Shown piece by piece: positions 9,016 through 17,332 of a DNA stretch of 64,000 nt. Below the pieces are notes generated by a model that was not told where the DNA came from, searched no databases, and was given only the letters and a program-made list of their open reading frames with translations. The stretch spans positions 1-64,000 of the forward strand of contig NZ_JBHFEI010000009.1 of the NCBI RefSeq assembly GCF_041928815.1, read 5' to 3'. Numbering within the stretch: position 1 is the stretch's first letter; every line of letters begins with the position of its first letter. The translations under genes and the position numbers were made by a program. The stretch comes from JBHFEI01 sp041928815 (GTDB taxonomy: Bacteria > Pseudomonadota > Alphaproteobacteria > Rhizobiales > Rhizobiaceae).

Positions 9016-9327
9016 TCACGCACCGAGCTCGGTGGTGGCGATGAAGACCGGGTTGTCGGCCAGCGCCTGGAATTCGGCCGCGACCTTTTTCATCGTCTCG
9101 GTGGCGCAATCCGTGCCGAACTGGGTCTCATCGGCGACGTCGACGATCTCGACATACTGGTAGGGTGGGGCGGCATCCGAGCCCAGCACGCCGGTCGCCT
9201 TCAGAACGGTGAAGCTTTTGATCGAGCCGAGCGCGTTGACGATCGGGATGTCGGTCTTCACCGCCCAGGCCTCGTAGTCGGCGACGGAGACGTCGTGGCG
9301 AAGGTTGAAGAGGACGATGATGCGCAT
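9016..9327 (-). CDS. REDY-like / HapK family small protein
   Basis: 103 residues that look like a dimeric alpha-beta barrel. IIVLFNLRHDVSVADYEAWAV at the N-terminus matches the REDY-like HapK family, named after a protein of the prodigiosin cluster of Hahella. No biochemical role is established. Members often sit in catabolic clusters beside dehydrogenases, as here, next to an SDR and a flavoprotein. A strong hairpin separates it from the upstream permease gene, so its level may differ from that of the transporter. Confidence 0.7.
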   Translation of the reverse strand: MRIIVLFNLRHDVSVADYEAWAVKTDIPIVNALGSIKSFTVLKATGVLGSDAAPPYQYVEIVDVADETQFGTDCATETMKKVAAEFQALADNPVFIATTELGA

Positions 9328-9372
9328 GTCGATACCCTCGATGTGTCGGTTTTGCTTTTTGTTGTTTCTTCC

Positions 9373-9412
9373 GCATGCCCAGCCGAAACGGGTCCGTTTC
9401 GGCTGGGCATGC
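9373..9412. terminator. Perfect 19-bp inverted repeat inside the leftward operon
   Basis: Arms at 9373-9391 and 9394-9412 are exact reverse complements with a 2-base spacer (core CGAAACGGGTCCGTTTCG). On the minus strand it follows the dppC-like stop by a few bases, and the next minus-strand bases are purine-rich (AAGAAACAACAAAAAG) with no T-run, so it is not a textbook rho-independent terminator. It resembles one half of the dispersed repeat family. It may act as an attenuator or mRNA stabiliser (inference). Confidence 0.55.
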
Positions 9413-9414
9413 GT

Positions 9415-10317
9415 TCAGGCGTTGTAGCGGCGCTCGAGCGCGTCGCCGATCACCGCGAAGGCGAAGACGGTGAGCGAGATGGCGATGCCCGGGAAGACGG
9501 AGGTCCACCACTGGCCGAGCACGATGTCGTTGGCGCCGGTGGAGATCATCAGGCCCCATTCCGGGCTCGGCGGGCGCACGCCGGCGCCGACGAAGGACAG
9601 GCCGGCGGTCAGCAGGATGGCGAAGCCGATGGTGACGGAACTCTGCACCAGCGAGGGACCCATCGAATTGGGCAGCACATGGCGGATGGCGATCATCAGC
9701 TCGCTCTGGCCGATGGCGCGCGAGGCCTCCACCATGCCGCGGCTCTTCTGCGCCAGCACCTCGGTGCGGGTCAGGCGCACATAGATCGGCGCATAGAGCA
9801 GCGACAGCGCCAGGATGACGTTGAGGATCGACTGGCCGCCGAGCGCCACCAGGATCATCGCCGAGATGAAGACGGGGAAGGATTGCAGCACGTCGGAGAC
9901 GCGCATCATGAACTCGGTCAGCGGATTGCGGAAATAGCCGGCGACGAGGCCGAAGGGAATGCCGAGCAGCATGGCGAAGAGATTGGCGGCGAGCGCGATC
10001 GACAGGTCGATGCGCGGCGCGCACAGCACGCGCGAGAACACGTCGAAGCCGGAGGAATCGGTGCCGAACCAGTGGATCGGCTCGACATGGGTGCCCGTGA
10101 CCGCCTGCACGACGAGGCCGGGGATCTCGCTCAAGGCCGGCGGCGGCATGTTGGGCGGGAAGGCGCTGACGACCGGGTCGTGCGGCACGACATAGTCGCC
10201 GAAGGCCGCGAGGAACAGGGTGAAGCCGGCGAAGAGGACCGCAAAGACGAGCAGGACGGAAAGCTTCGGATGCTCCCTCGCTGCCGGCGCGTCGTGGATG
10301 GTGGCGATGTCGGTCAT
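9415..10317 (-). CDS. Oligopeptide-type ABC transporter permease (DppC-like)
   Basis: 300 residues with about six hydrophobic segments. The binding-protein-dependent transport signature EASRAIGQSELMIAIRHVLPN is the EAA loop that contacts the ATPase. An extended periplasmic segment after the first membrane helix (residues about 40-90, with GTDSSGFDVFSRV) is standard for DppC/OppC. The ATG at 10317 overlaps the stop of the DppB-like gene (ATGA). It works with the DppB-like permease, the family 5 binding protein at 11407-13149 and the fused ATPase at 13423-15219. Confidence 0.93.
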   Translation of the reverse strand: MTDIATIHDAPAAREHPKLSVLLVFAVLFAGFTLFLAAFGDYVVPHDPVVSAFPPNMPPPALSEIPGLVVQAVTGTHVEPIHWFGTDSSGFDVFSRVLCAPRIDLSIALAANLFAMLLGIPFGLVAGYFRNPLTEFMMRVSDVLQSFPVFISAMILVALGGQSILNVILALSLLYAPIYVRLTRTEVLAQKSRGMVEASRAIGQSELMIAIRHVLPNSMGPSLVQSSVTIGFAILLTAGLSFVGAGVRPPSPEWGLMISTGANDIVLGQWWTSVFPGIAISLTVFAFAVIGDALERRYNA

Positions 10318-11339
10318 GCGTAGACCACCCTTGGATCGATGACGGCGTAGAGGATGTCGAGGAGCAGGTAGATGAAGAGCGAGATGCCGGTGATGACGAG
10401 CACGATGCCCTGGATCGACGGATAGTCGAAGGCGAGCACCGAGCGGACCGCATACTGGCCGATGCCGCCGAGCGAGAAGACGCTTTCGACCAGCACCGCG
10501 CCGCCGAGCATGACGCCGTAGAGAATGCCGACGAGCGTGATGGTCGGCGCCATCGCGGCGCGCATCGCATAGCGCGTGACGGTGGGGCCGGCGAGGCCCG
10601 CCGCCCGGGCATAGAGCACGAAATCGGAGGCCTGGGCGCGGATCATGCTCTGGCGCACCATCTTGATGACGGGTCCGGAGAGGACGAAGATCATCGTGGC
10701 GATCGGCAGCATCAGGTGATGCAGGATATCGAGGAAGGCGGCGAGATCGCCGGCGATCAGCGCGTCGAGGGTGAAGAAGCCGGTGACGCGCGGCGGCGCC
10801 GTCAAAAGCGGGTCGATCATGCCGAGCGGCGCCGGCGCCACATTGAGCGTCGAGAAGAAGATCAGCACGAAGAGCAGGCCCCACCAGAACTCCGGCTGCG
10901 AGCCGCCGAACAGGCCATAGGCGAAGACGATCTTGTCGATGAGCTTGCCGGGATTGGCCGCGCTTGCGACGCCGACGGGAACGGCGATGAGCAGCGTCAG
11001 GAGGAAGCTGTAGGTCAGAAGCTCGAGCGTGACGGGCAGGGAGGCGCCGATCTCGCTCAAGACGGGGGAACTGGTGACCCAGCTGATGCCGAAGTCGCCC
11101 TGCAAGAGGCCGGTGCCGTCGCCGAGGCCGAGATAGGTGAGCAGCTGGTCGATGACCGGCCTGTCGAGGCCGAGGCTCTTCTGCGCCTGGGCATAGGCTT
11201 CCGGCGAGGCATTGAGGCCGACGAGGCGCGAAACCGGATCGGCCGGCAGCATGCGGACGAGGAAGAAGACCGCGAGGGTGAGACCGAGCATCTGGACGAA
11301 ACCCGTCGCCAGCCTTCGGAGGATGAAGCGCTTGAGCAT
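10314..11339 (-). CDS. Oligopeptide-type ABC transporter permease (DppB-like)
   Basis: 341 residues. The opening MLKRFILRRLATGFVQML is the conserved start of DppB/OppB permeases, followed by a long periplasmic loop with the GLDRPVIDQLLTYL segment and several membrane helices. The EAA-like loop is YARAAGLAGPTVTRYAMRAA. It lies 67 bases downstream of the binding-protein stop and overlaps the next permease by 4 bases. The substrate is likely the pathway's growth substrate rather than a peptide, because the operon holds oxidoreductases (inference). Confidence 0.93.
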   Translation of the reverse strand: MLKRFILRRLATGFVQMLGLTLAVFFLVRMLPADPVSRLVGLNASPEAYAQAQKSLGLDRPVIDQLLTYLGLGDGTGLLQGDFGISWVTSSPVLSEIGASLPVTLELLTYSFLLTLLIAVPVGVASAANPGKLIDKIVFAYGLFGGSQPEFWWGLLFVLIFFSTLNVAPAPLGMIDPLLTAPPRVTGFFTLDALIAGDLAAFLDILHHLMLPIATMIFVLSGPVIKMVRQSMIRAQASDFVLYARAAGLAGPTVTRYAMRAAMAPTITLVGILYGVMLGGAVLVESVFSLGGIGQYAVRSVLAFDYPSIQGIVLVITGISLFIYLLLDILYAVIDPRVVYA

Positions 11340-11406
11340 GGCAGATCTCCGGCGGACGGCGCCCCTTTGAACCCAGGGGCGCCGTCACAGGGACATGGGT
11401 CGGATA

Positions 11407-13149
11407 TCAGTAGTGCAGGTCGTAGATCAGCACCGCGTTGGACGGGTTCCAGGTCAGGCCCTTGAGCTTGTCGCTGTGGGCCCACTGGGTCTTGAACTCG
11501 ACGAGCGGCAGCCAGCCGAGGTCGCGCATCAGCCAGCCCTGCATGTCAGCCAGCATGGCGTCGCGCTTGGCGGTGTCGGGCTCGATGCGGGCCTTGGCCC
11601 AGGTGTCGTCGAGCTCCTTGTTCTTGTAGTTCATCATGTTGTTGAGGCCGCCCGCCTCCTTCGACACGAAGAACAGCTGCATGGCATAGCCGGAATCGAC
11701 GCCGATCGGCTTTTCCTGGTCGTTGACCGCGAAGGCGAGATCCTTCTTGACGATCTGGCGGTCGCCATACTGGGTCTGCGGGATCGGATCGAGCGTTACC
11801 GGAATGCCGACGCCGGTGAGCGCGGTGCGGATCTGGTTGACGACCGGTCCGAGCGTCGTCTCCTTCTCGGCCACATAGGTCAGCTTGAACTGCTCGGCGA
11901 AGTCCTCGAGGCCCTTGCCGTCGGGATAGCCGGCCTCGGCGAGCAGCGCCTTGGCCTTCTCGACGTCATAGGTGTAGCCGGGCTCGTGCTTGACGAAGCT
12001 CGGATAGCTCGAGGGAACGACGCTCTCCCACTGCTTGGCCTGGCCCGAATAGCCGACATCGATGATGCGCTGGTAGGGCATGGCATAGGCGATGGCCTGG
12101 CGCAGCTTGATGTTGTCGAAGGGCGGCGTGTTGAAGTTCATGACGACGAACAGGCCTTCGTTGCCCGTCACGCCGCTGACCTTCAGGCCGGGCATCTTGC
12201 GGATGCTGTCATACTGGTTCGGCGTCATGCTCTGGATGAGCTGGGCCTGGCCGGAGCGCAGGATGGAGATGCGGTTGCCGCCCTGCGGCACCTTCTTGAA
12301 GATCGCCGTCTCGATGGCCGCCTTGCCGCGATAGTAATCGGGGTTGGCCTTGAAGCGGATCTCGGAATTCTTCGTCCAGCTCTCCAGGCAATAGGGACCG
12401 AAGGACGGGGCGTTGACGTTGTTGGCGTAGTCGTAGCTGAACGGGTCCTTCTCGGTCGCGTGCTTCTTCATCTCCTTGGAATCGTAGATCCCTTGCGAGT
12501 TGCCGACGGCGAGATTGACGAGGAGCAGCGGGTTGGGCTTCTCCTGCTGGATGGTGACCGTGTAGTCGTCGACCTTGTTGATGCCCTCGTGCATCCGCTT
12601 CTTCGCCGCCGTGGCGACGGCCGGATCGGTGCTGAAGACGTCGGACGTGTAGCCCTTGACGCCGGCCATGTTGAGCAGGAACCAGCCGTTCGGAACGGCG
12701 CTGCCGACGTTCAGCGAACGCTCGAACGTGTACATCAGGTCGTCGGCCGTCAGCGTGTTGCCGGCGCAGCTCTTGACGCCCTTGCGCACATGCAGCGTCC
12801 AGGTGACGGTCGCGGGATCGTAATCCCAGCTTTCGAGCAGGCGGCCGACCGGCTTGGTGAAGTCGGGCATGAACACGCCGTCCTCATTGGGTTCCGCCTT
12901 CTTCTCGTAGGCGATCAGCGGCTCGATCAGCTGCGCCATGCCGAGCTGCGAGGTCGGGATGGCGATCGAGGGACCGTCGAGATCGAGCCCCGACGGCACG
13001 TCCTCGACCAGGAAGAGCAGGGAGGAGGCATGGGCGGCGCCAAGGCCGACCATTGTCGAAAGGACGGTTCCGGCGGCGGCCGTCAACAGGCGGCGGCGGA
13101 TCGGCCGGCTGGCCGGATCCGCGGAATGATGCTTGGACATGAAGCGCAT
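11407..13149 (-). CDS. ABC transporter substrate-binding protein, family 5 (oligopeptide type)
   Basis: 580 residues. The N-terminus carries RRRLLTAAAG then a hydrophobic stretch ending GAAHAS, a Sec- or Tat-like signal peptide, so the protein is periplasmic. The body matches SBP_bac_5 (LHVRKGVKSCAGNTLTADD is the usual FTLRxGVKFHDG-like block, then INYNTPPFDN-like MNFNTPPFDNIKLRQAIAYA). The ATG at 13149 is preferred because GTGGGGAAC stands just upstream; a later in-frame ATG at 13140 is possible. It is the first gene of the leftward operon, and a regulon operator lies 23 bases upstream of the start. Confidence 0.92.
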   Translation of the reverse strand: MRFMSKHHSADPASRPIRRRLLTAAAGTVLSTMVGLGAAHASSLLFLVEDVPSGLDLDGPSIAIPTSQLGMAQLIEPLIAYEKKAEPNEDGVFMPDFTKPVGRLLESWDYDPATVTWTLHVRKGVKSCAGNTLTADDLMYTFERSLNVGSAVPNGWFLLNMAGVKGYTSDVFSTDPAVATAAKKRMHEGINKVDDYTVTIQQEKPNPLLLVNLAVGNSQGIYDSKEMKKHATEKDPFSYDYANNVNAPSFGPYCLESWTKNSEIRFKANPDYYRGKAAIETAIFKKVPQGGNRISILRSGQAQLIQSMTPNQYDSIRKMPGLKVSGVTGNEGLFVVMNFNTPPFDNIKLRQAIAYAMPYQRIIDVGYSGQAKQWESVVPSSYPSFVKHEPGYTYDVEKAKALLAEAGYPDGKGLEDFAEQFKLTYVAEKETTLGPVVNQIRTALTGVGIPVTLDPIPQTQYGDRQIVKKDLAFAVNDQEKPIGVDSGYAMQLFFVSKEAGGLNNMMNYKNKELDDTWAKARIEPDTAKRDAMLADMQGWLMRDLGWLPLVEFKTQWAHSDKLKGLTWNPSNAVLIYDLHY

Positions 13150-13171
13150 AGCGAAGTTCCCCACTTATTGT

Positions 13172-13185
13172 TGCATGCGAATTCA
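13172..13185. promoter_or_regulatory. Regulon operator O1 (peptide-type transporter, leftward)
   Basis: TGCATGCGAATTCA is an exact match to the 14-bp palindromic consensus TGMATDCGHATKCA. On the minus strand a perfect TTGACA (13213-13208), a 17-base spacer and AATTAT precede it, so the operator sits just downstream of a likely -10 and would block transcription of the binding-protein operon. Confidence 0.8.
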
Positions 13186-13319
13186 TAATTTGTCCGCATT
13201 TCCTGCTTGTCAAGCGGATGTCCGGCATCCTTGGCCGCCTCGAAAGCTGACTCCTGATTTAATATGCTGCAAAATAAAGATAATTTTTTTCAATCGTGCC
13301 AAAGCCCGCGATTTCGTTC

Positions 13320-13357
13320 TTGACAGATGGGCGAAGCTAAATTTGAATACGAATTCA
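13320..13357 (+). promoter_or_regulatory. Promoter and operator O2 (fused ATPase operon, rightward)
   Basis: TTGACA at 13320-13325, a 17-base spacer, then TTGAAT at 13343-13348. The operator TGAATACGAATTCA (13344-13357) matches the consensus and overlaps the -10 box, the expected position for repression. O1 and O2 lie 158 bases apart, back to back, and could be bridged by one tetramer (inference). Confidence 0.78.
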
Positions 13358-13422
13358 TAATTTGAGAAGATCGACCTCGCGCCGATCCGTGTGGCCGGGC
13401 GTGACGTCGACAGGGGAACTGG

Positions 13423-15219
13423 ATGCTTGCTCAGGAACAGCCGCGCGCCAGCGCGGAGGCGCTGCTTGAGGTGCGCGATCTCACCGTCTGTTTCGGCGCC
13501 TATCGCGCGCTCGACCGCTTTTCGATCGACGTGCGCCGCGGCGAGATCGTCGGACTGCTCGGCGAAAGCGGCGCGGGCAAGTCGACGGCGGCCTATGCGA
13601 TGCTCGGCCTGGTCAAGCCGCCGGGCAGGATCGCCTCGGGCACGGTCCGTCTCGAAGAGCGCGATCTCCTGACGATGCCGCAGGACCGGCTGCGCGAGAT
13701 GCGCGGCGGCACGGTCGGCCTCATCGTGCAGAACCCGCGCGCGGCGCTGCATCCGATGCTCAAGGTCGGCGCCCAGATCGGCAATGCCTGGAGCGCGCAC
13801 AACGGGGGCGACGCGGCACACGCCCGCGCGCGCGCCGTCGAGATGCTGAAACTCGTCGGCATCAACGATCCCGAACGGCGCCTCGACGCCTTCGCGCACG
13901 AATTGTCCGGCGGCATGGCGCAGCGCGTTCTGATCGCCATGGCCCTCTCCTCAATGCCGAAACTGCTCGTGGCCGACGAGCCGACCAGCGGCCTCGACGT
14001 GACGATCCAGGCGCAGTTTCTCGACCAGATGTGGCAGACGGTGCGCGAGACCGGCTCGTCCGTGCTGATGGTGACCCAGGAAGACGGCATCATTGCCAAT
14101 TATTGCGACCGGGTCGTCGTGCTCGACCGGGGCCGCGTGGTCGACGAGGACGAGACGCGCGCCTATTTCCGCCGTGCGGCGCGCAAGCATCACCTCGTCG
14201 AGCGGCCATCCGCGTCCGCGACGCCGGACGGCGCGCTCGATGGCAACGCGCTGATCGATGTCCGCGACCTCTCCAAGCAGTTCCCGATCGCCAATTCCGA
14301 CAGGAAGGTCCACGCCGTCAGCGACGTCGATCTCAGCGTCGGTCCGGGCGAGGCGATCGGGCTGGTCGGCGAAAGCGGCTCGGGCAAGTCGACCGTCGGG
14401 CGGCTGATCATCCGCCTCATCGACGCCAACAAGGGCCGCATCGCCTATCGCGGCCGGGATCTCGCTTCCATGCCCCGGCAGGAGCTGAAGGCCTTTCGCG
14501 CCCGCGTGCAGATCGTGCTGCAGGATCCCTATGACAGCGTCGACAGCCGCTGGACGGTCGCCAAAATCCTCATGGAGCCGCTGGACGTCCACAGCACCCT
14601 GTCGCGTTCGGGCAAGCTGGAACGGGTGCGCGCGCTGATGCGGCTGGTGGAGCTCGACGAGGCCCTGCTCGACCGGCGCCCGCGCGATCTCGGCGCCGGC
14701 GCCCTGCAGCGGGTCAACATCGCCCGCTCGCTGGCGACGGATCCGGAATTCGTCGTGCTCGACGAGCCGACATCGGTGCTGGCGCCGTCGGCGCGCGCGA
14801 GCCTGATCGCCCTGTTGCGCCGGCTGCAGGCCGAGCTCGGCCTGTCCTTCCTGTTCATCTCGCACGACCTGACGACCGTGAGCCAGGTCTGCGACCGCGT
14901 GGCGGTGATGTATCTCGGCCAGATCGTCGAGATCGGCCGCACCGAGGACCTGTTCGACCGGCCGCGCCATCCCTACACCAAGGCGCTGATCGCCTCGCAT
15001 CTGGCGCCCGATCCCGAAAACCGCCGCGTCGACCGCGACACTCCGGACACGCTGGCCGGCGAGATCCCGAGCCCGATCGACCTGCCGGAGGGGTGCTTCC
15101 TCCACAGCCGCTGTTCGTACCGCAAGGAGCGGTGCCGGTCCGAACCGCAGCCGCTCGTCCCCGATGCCATCGGAAGGACGGTGCGCTGCTGGCGGGCGCT
15201 GGAAAGCGTCGATTTCTGA
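13423..15219 (+). CDS. Fused double ATPase of oligopeptide-type ABC transporter (DppD-DppF-like)
   Basis: 598 residues with two nucleotide-binding domains. Domain 1 has Walker A GESGAGKST (about 47-55) and signature LSGGM (about 160), but its switch loop reads MVTQED (about 216) where His is normal. Domain 2 has Walker A GESGSGKST (about 316), a degenerate signature LGAGA (about 422) in place of LSGGQ, and LDEPTSVLAPSA (about 450) in place of the usual D-loop SALD, and it ends with the Cys-containing oligopeptide tail (FLHSRCSYRKERC). The start ATG has AGGGGAA 6 bases upstream. It should power the permeases encoded divergently at 9415-11339. The asymmetric loss of key residues is unusual. Confidence 0.9.
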   Translation: MLAQEQPRASAEALLEVRDLTVCFGAYRALDRFSIDVRRGEIVGLLGESGAGKSTAAYAMLGLVKPPGRIASGTVRLEERDLLTMPQDRLREMRGGTVGLIVQNPRAALHPMLKVGAQIGNAWSAHNGGDAAHARARAVEMLKLVGINDPERRLDAFAHELSGGMAQRVLIAMALSSMPKLLVADEPTSGLDVTIQAQFLDQMWQTVRETGSSVLMVTQEDGIIANYCDRVVVLDRGRVVDEDETRAYFRRAARKHHLVERPSASATPDGALDGNALIDVRDLSKQFPIANSDRKVHAVSDVDLSVGPGEAIGLVGESGSGKSTVGRLIIRLIDANKGRIAYRGRDLASMPRQELKAFRARVQIVLQDPYDSVDSRWTVAKILMEPLDVHSTLSRSGKLERVRALMRLVELDEALLDRRPRDLGAGALQRVNIARSLATDPEFVVLDEPTSVLAPSARASLIALLRRLQAELGLSFLFISHDLTTVSQVCDRVAVMYLGQIVEIGRTEDLFDRPRHPYTKALIASHLAPDPENRRVDRDTPDTLAGEIPSPIDLPEGCFLHSRCSYRKERCRSEPQPLVPDAIGRTVRCWRALESVDF

Positions 15220-15244
15220 TGGGTGAACGGGAAGGATCGAGCGG

Positions 15245-16909
15245 ATGAATGATGCCTCGGACGACATCGTCATTGTCGGTGCGGGTGCCAGCGGCGCGGC
15301 CTGCGCCTGGCGGCTGGCGGCGGCCGGGATGAAGGTGACCTGTCTCGAACAGGGCTACTGGCGCGACCACGCCGACACCGCGACGACGAAGGACGACTGG
15401 GAGATCACCCGCACCTTCGACGACGCCTGGTCGCCCAATCTGCGCCGGCTGCCCGAGGACTATCCCGTGAACGACACGGACACGCCGATCAAGCCGGTGA
15501 TGTTCAACGGCGTCGGCGGCAGCACGATCAAGTGGGGCGCGCAGTTTCCGCGCTTCCGGCCGTCCGACTTCCGGGTCAAAAGCCTCGACGGCGTCGCCGA
15601 CGACTGGCCGATCGACTATTTCGACCTCGAACGCTACTACGACATCAATGACGAGATCATGGGCACGTCGGGCCTTGCCGGCGATCCCGGCAATCCGCCG
15701 CGCAAAGCCCGGCCGATGCCGCCGCTGCCGCTCGGCCCCGGCGGCGAGCGCATGGCGAAGGCCTTCGACCGCCTCGGCTGGCACTGGTGGGTGTCGGATG
15801 TGGCGATCACCAGCCGCACCTATCGCGGCCGGGGCGCCTGCAATCATTGCGGCCCCTGCGACATGGGCTGCCCGCGCCTGTCGCGCGCCAGCGCCGACAT
15901 CACCTACTGGCCGCTGGCGCTCGCCGCCGGCGCCCGGCTGATCACCGGCGCGCGCGCCTTCGAGATCGCCACCGGCAGCGACGGGCGGGCGACGGGCGTC
16001 TCCTACTACGACGCGAAGGGCGCCACCCGTCATGTCGCGGCCGGCACGGTGATCCTCGCGGCGAACGGCGCGGGCTCGCCCCGGCTGATGATGCTGTCGG
16101 CGTCGGGCAGGCATCCCGAAGGCCTCGGCAACCGCTCCGGCCTGCTCGGCAAGCGGCTCATGCACCATCCGACCGGCATGGTCTCGGCCGTCTTCCCCGA
16201 GCCGATGGACAATTTCCGCGGCGCCTTCGCCTGCACGCTCCTCTGCCAGCATTTCTACGAGACGCGGCCCGAGCATGACTTCGTGCGCGGCTACCAGATG
16301 CAGCTCGTCCGCTCCGAGGCGCCTTTGACCTTCGCGCTCGGCGGCCACCAGCCGCGCCTGCCCTGGGGCAGGGAGCACCACAAGGGCTTCGTCGCGGGGT
16401 TCGGGCGCACCGCCAGCCTCACCGTCACCACCGAGGACCTGCCCGAGGAGAGCAACCGCATCACGCTCGACCCCGACCTCAAGGACGCCTTCGGCATGCC
16501 GGCGCCGAAATTCCATTACCGGATCTCGGAGAACACGGCGAAGATGATCGAACACGGCATCGAAAGCGCCACCCGCGCCTTCACCGAGGCCGGCGCGGTC
16601 AGCACTTATCCGCAGCGCATGCTCGCCTATACCGGCTTCCATATGCTGGGCACGGCGAAGATGGGCAAGGACCCCGCGACATCCGTCGTCGATGCCGACT
16701 GTCGCGTGCATGACTGCGACAATCTCCTCATCGTCGACGGCAGCGTCTTCGTCACCGCCGCCGCGCTGAACCCGACGCCGACGGTGCAGGCGATCGCGCT
16801 GCGCGCCGCCGACCGCATCATCGCGACGCGCCGCGACCGGGCCGGCGCTGCGGCCGCGACCCGCGCCGGGTGGACGCCGGCGTCCAGCATGGAAGGAGCA
16901 GGCCGATGA
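15245..16909 (+). CDS. GMC-type FAD dehydrogenase with Cys cluster (gluconate 2-dehydrogenase-like large subunit)
   Basis: 554 residues. The FAD-binding motif IVGAGASGAACAWRL is at about residues 10-24, and the C-terminal GMC_oxred_C region contains DGSVFVTAAALNPTPTVQA. CNHCGPCDMGC (about 198-208) matches the Cys cluster that carries an iron-sulfur centre in gluconate 2-dehydrogenase and FAD glucose dehydrogenase large subunits. It probably oxidises an alcohol or polyol group and passes electrons onward. It overlaps the next gene, a subunit-3-like partner, by 4 bases (ATGA). No signal peptide is visible. Confidence 0.87.
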   Translation: MNDASDDIVIVGAGASGAACAWRLAAAGMKVTCLEQGYWRDHADTATTKDDWEITRTFDDAWSPNLRRLPEDYPVNDTDTPIKPVMFNGVGGSTIKWGAQFPRFRPSDFRVKSLDGVADDWPIDYFDLERYYDINDEIMGTSGLAGDPGNPPRKARPMPPLPLGPGGERMAKAFDRLGWHWWVSDVAITSRTYRGRGACNHCGPCDMGCPRLSRASADITYWPLALAAGARLITGARAFEIATGSDGRATGVSYYDAKGATRHVAAGTVILAANGAGSPRLMMLSASGRHPEGLGNRSGLLGKRLMHHPTGMVSAVFPEPMDNFRGAFACTLLCQHFYETRPEHDFVRGYQMQLVRSEAPLTFALGGHQPRLPWGREHHKGFVAGFGRTASLTVTTEDLPEESNRITLDPDLKDAFGMPAPKFHYRISENTAKMIEHGIESATRAFTEAGAVSTYPQRMLAYTGFHMLGTAKMGKDPATSVVDADCRVHDCDNLLIVDGSVFVTAAALNPTPTVQAIALRAADRIIATRRDRAGAAAATRAGWTPASSMEGAGR

Positions 16910-17319
16910 CGCCAACTGAGGCCATGATCGTGCTCGACACGCTGCTGCCCGGCGGCGACGGCTTCCCCTGCGCCTCAGAGGCGGGCCTTGCGGCAGCGCT
17001 CGACACCAACAGCGAACTGGCCGAGGCCCTATCACCCCTTCTGGCGCTTGCGGGCGATGCCTTCGCCGGCATGGACGAAGGCGAGCGCATCGCCTGTCTC
17101 GAACGGATCGAGGCGGCCGACCCCGACCGGTTCCGCGCGACGACGACGCTCGCCTATGCCGCCTACTACACGTCCCCGGCCGTGCTCGCGGTGATATCGG
17201 CGATGTCCGGCTACCGCCATCCGCCCCAGCCGGGCGGCTATGTCCTGCCCGATTTCGACGAGGCGGTGATGGCGACCGTGCGCAACAATCCGGTCAGCTG
17301 GCGGCCGACCACAGCATGA
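16906..17319 (+). CDS. Gluconate 2-dehydrogenase subunit 3-like small protein
   Basis: 137 residues. The arrangement and composition, with a helical ATTLAYAAYYTSPAVLAVI segment and the block GYRHPPQPGGY, match the small (subunit 3) family that accompanies GMC-type membrane dehydrogenases. Characterised relatives usually carry a Tat signal that exports the complex; none is visible here, so this pair may be cytoplasmic. The ATG at 16906 overlaps the GMC stop and has GGAAGGAG upstream. It probably stabilises the large subunit. Confidence 0.75.
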   Translation: MTPTEAMIVLDTLLPGGDGFPCASEAGLAAALDTNSELAEALSPLLALAGDAFAGMDEGERIACLERIEAADPDRFRATTTLAYAAYYTSPAVLAVISAMSGYRHPPQPGGYVLPDFDEAVMATVRNNPVSWRPTTA

Positions 17320-17332
17320 CCCACCCATCAGG

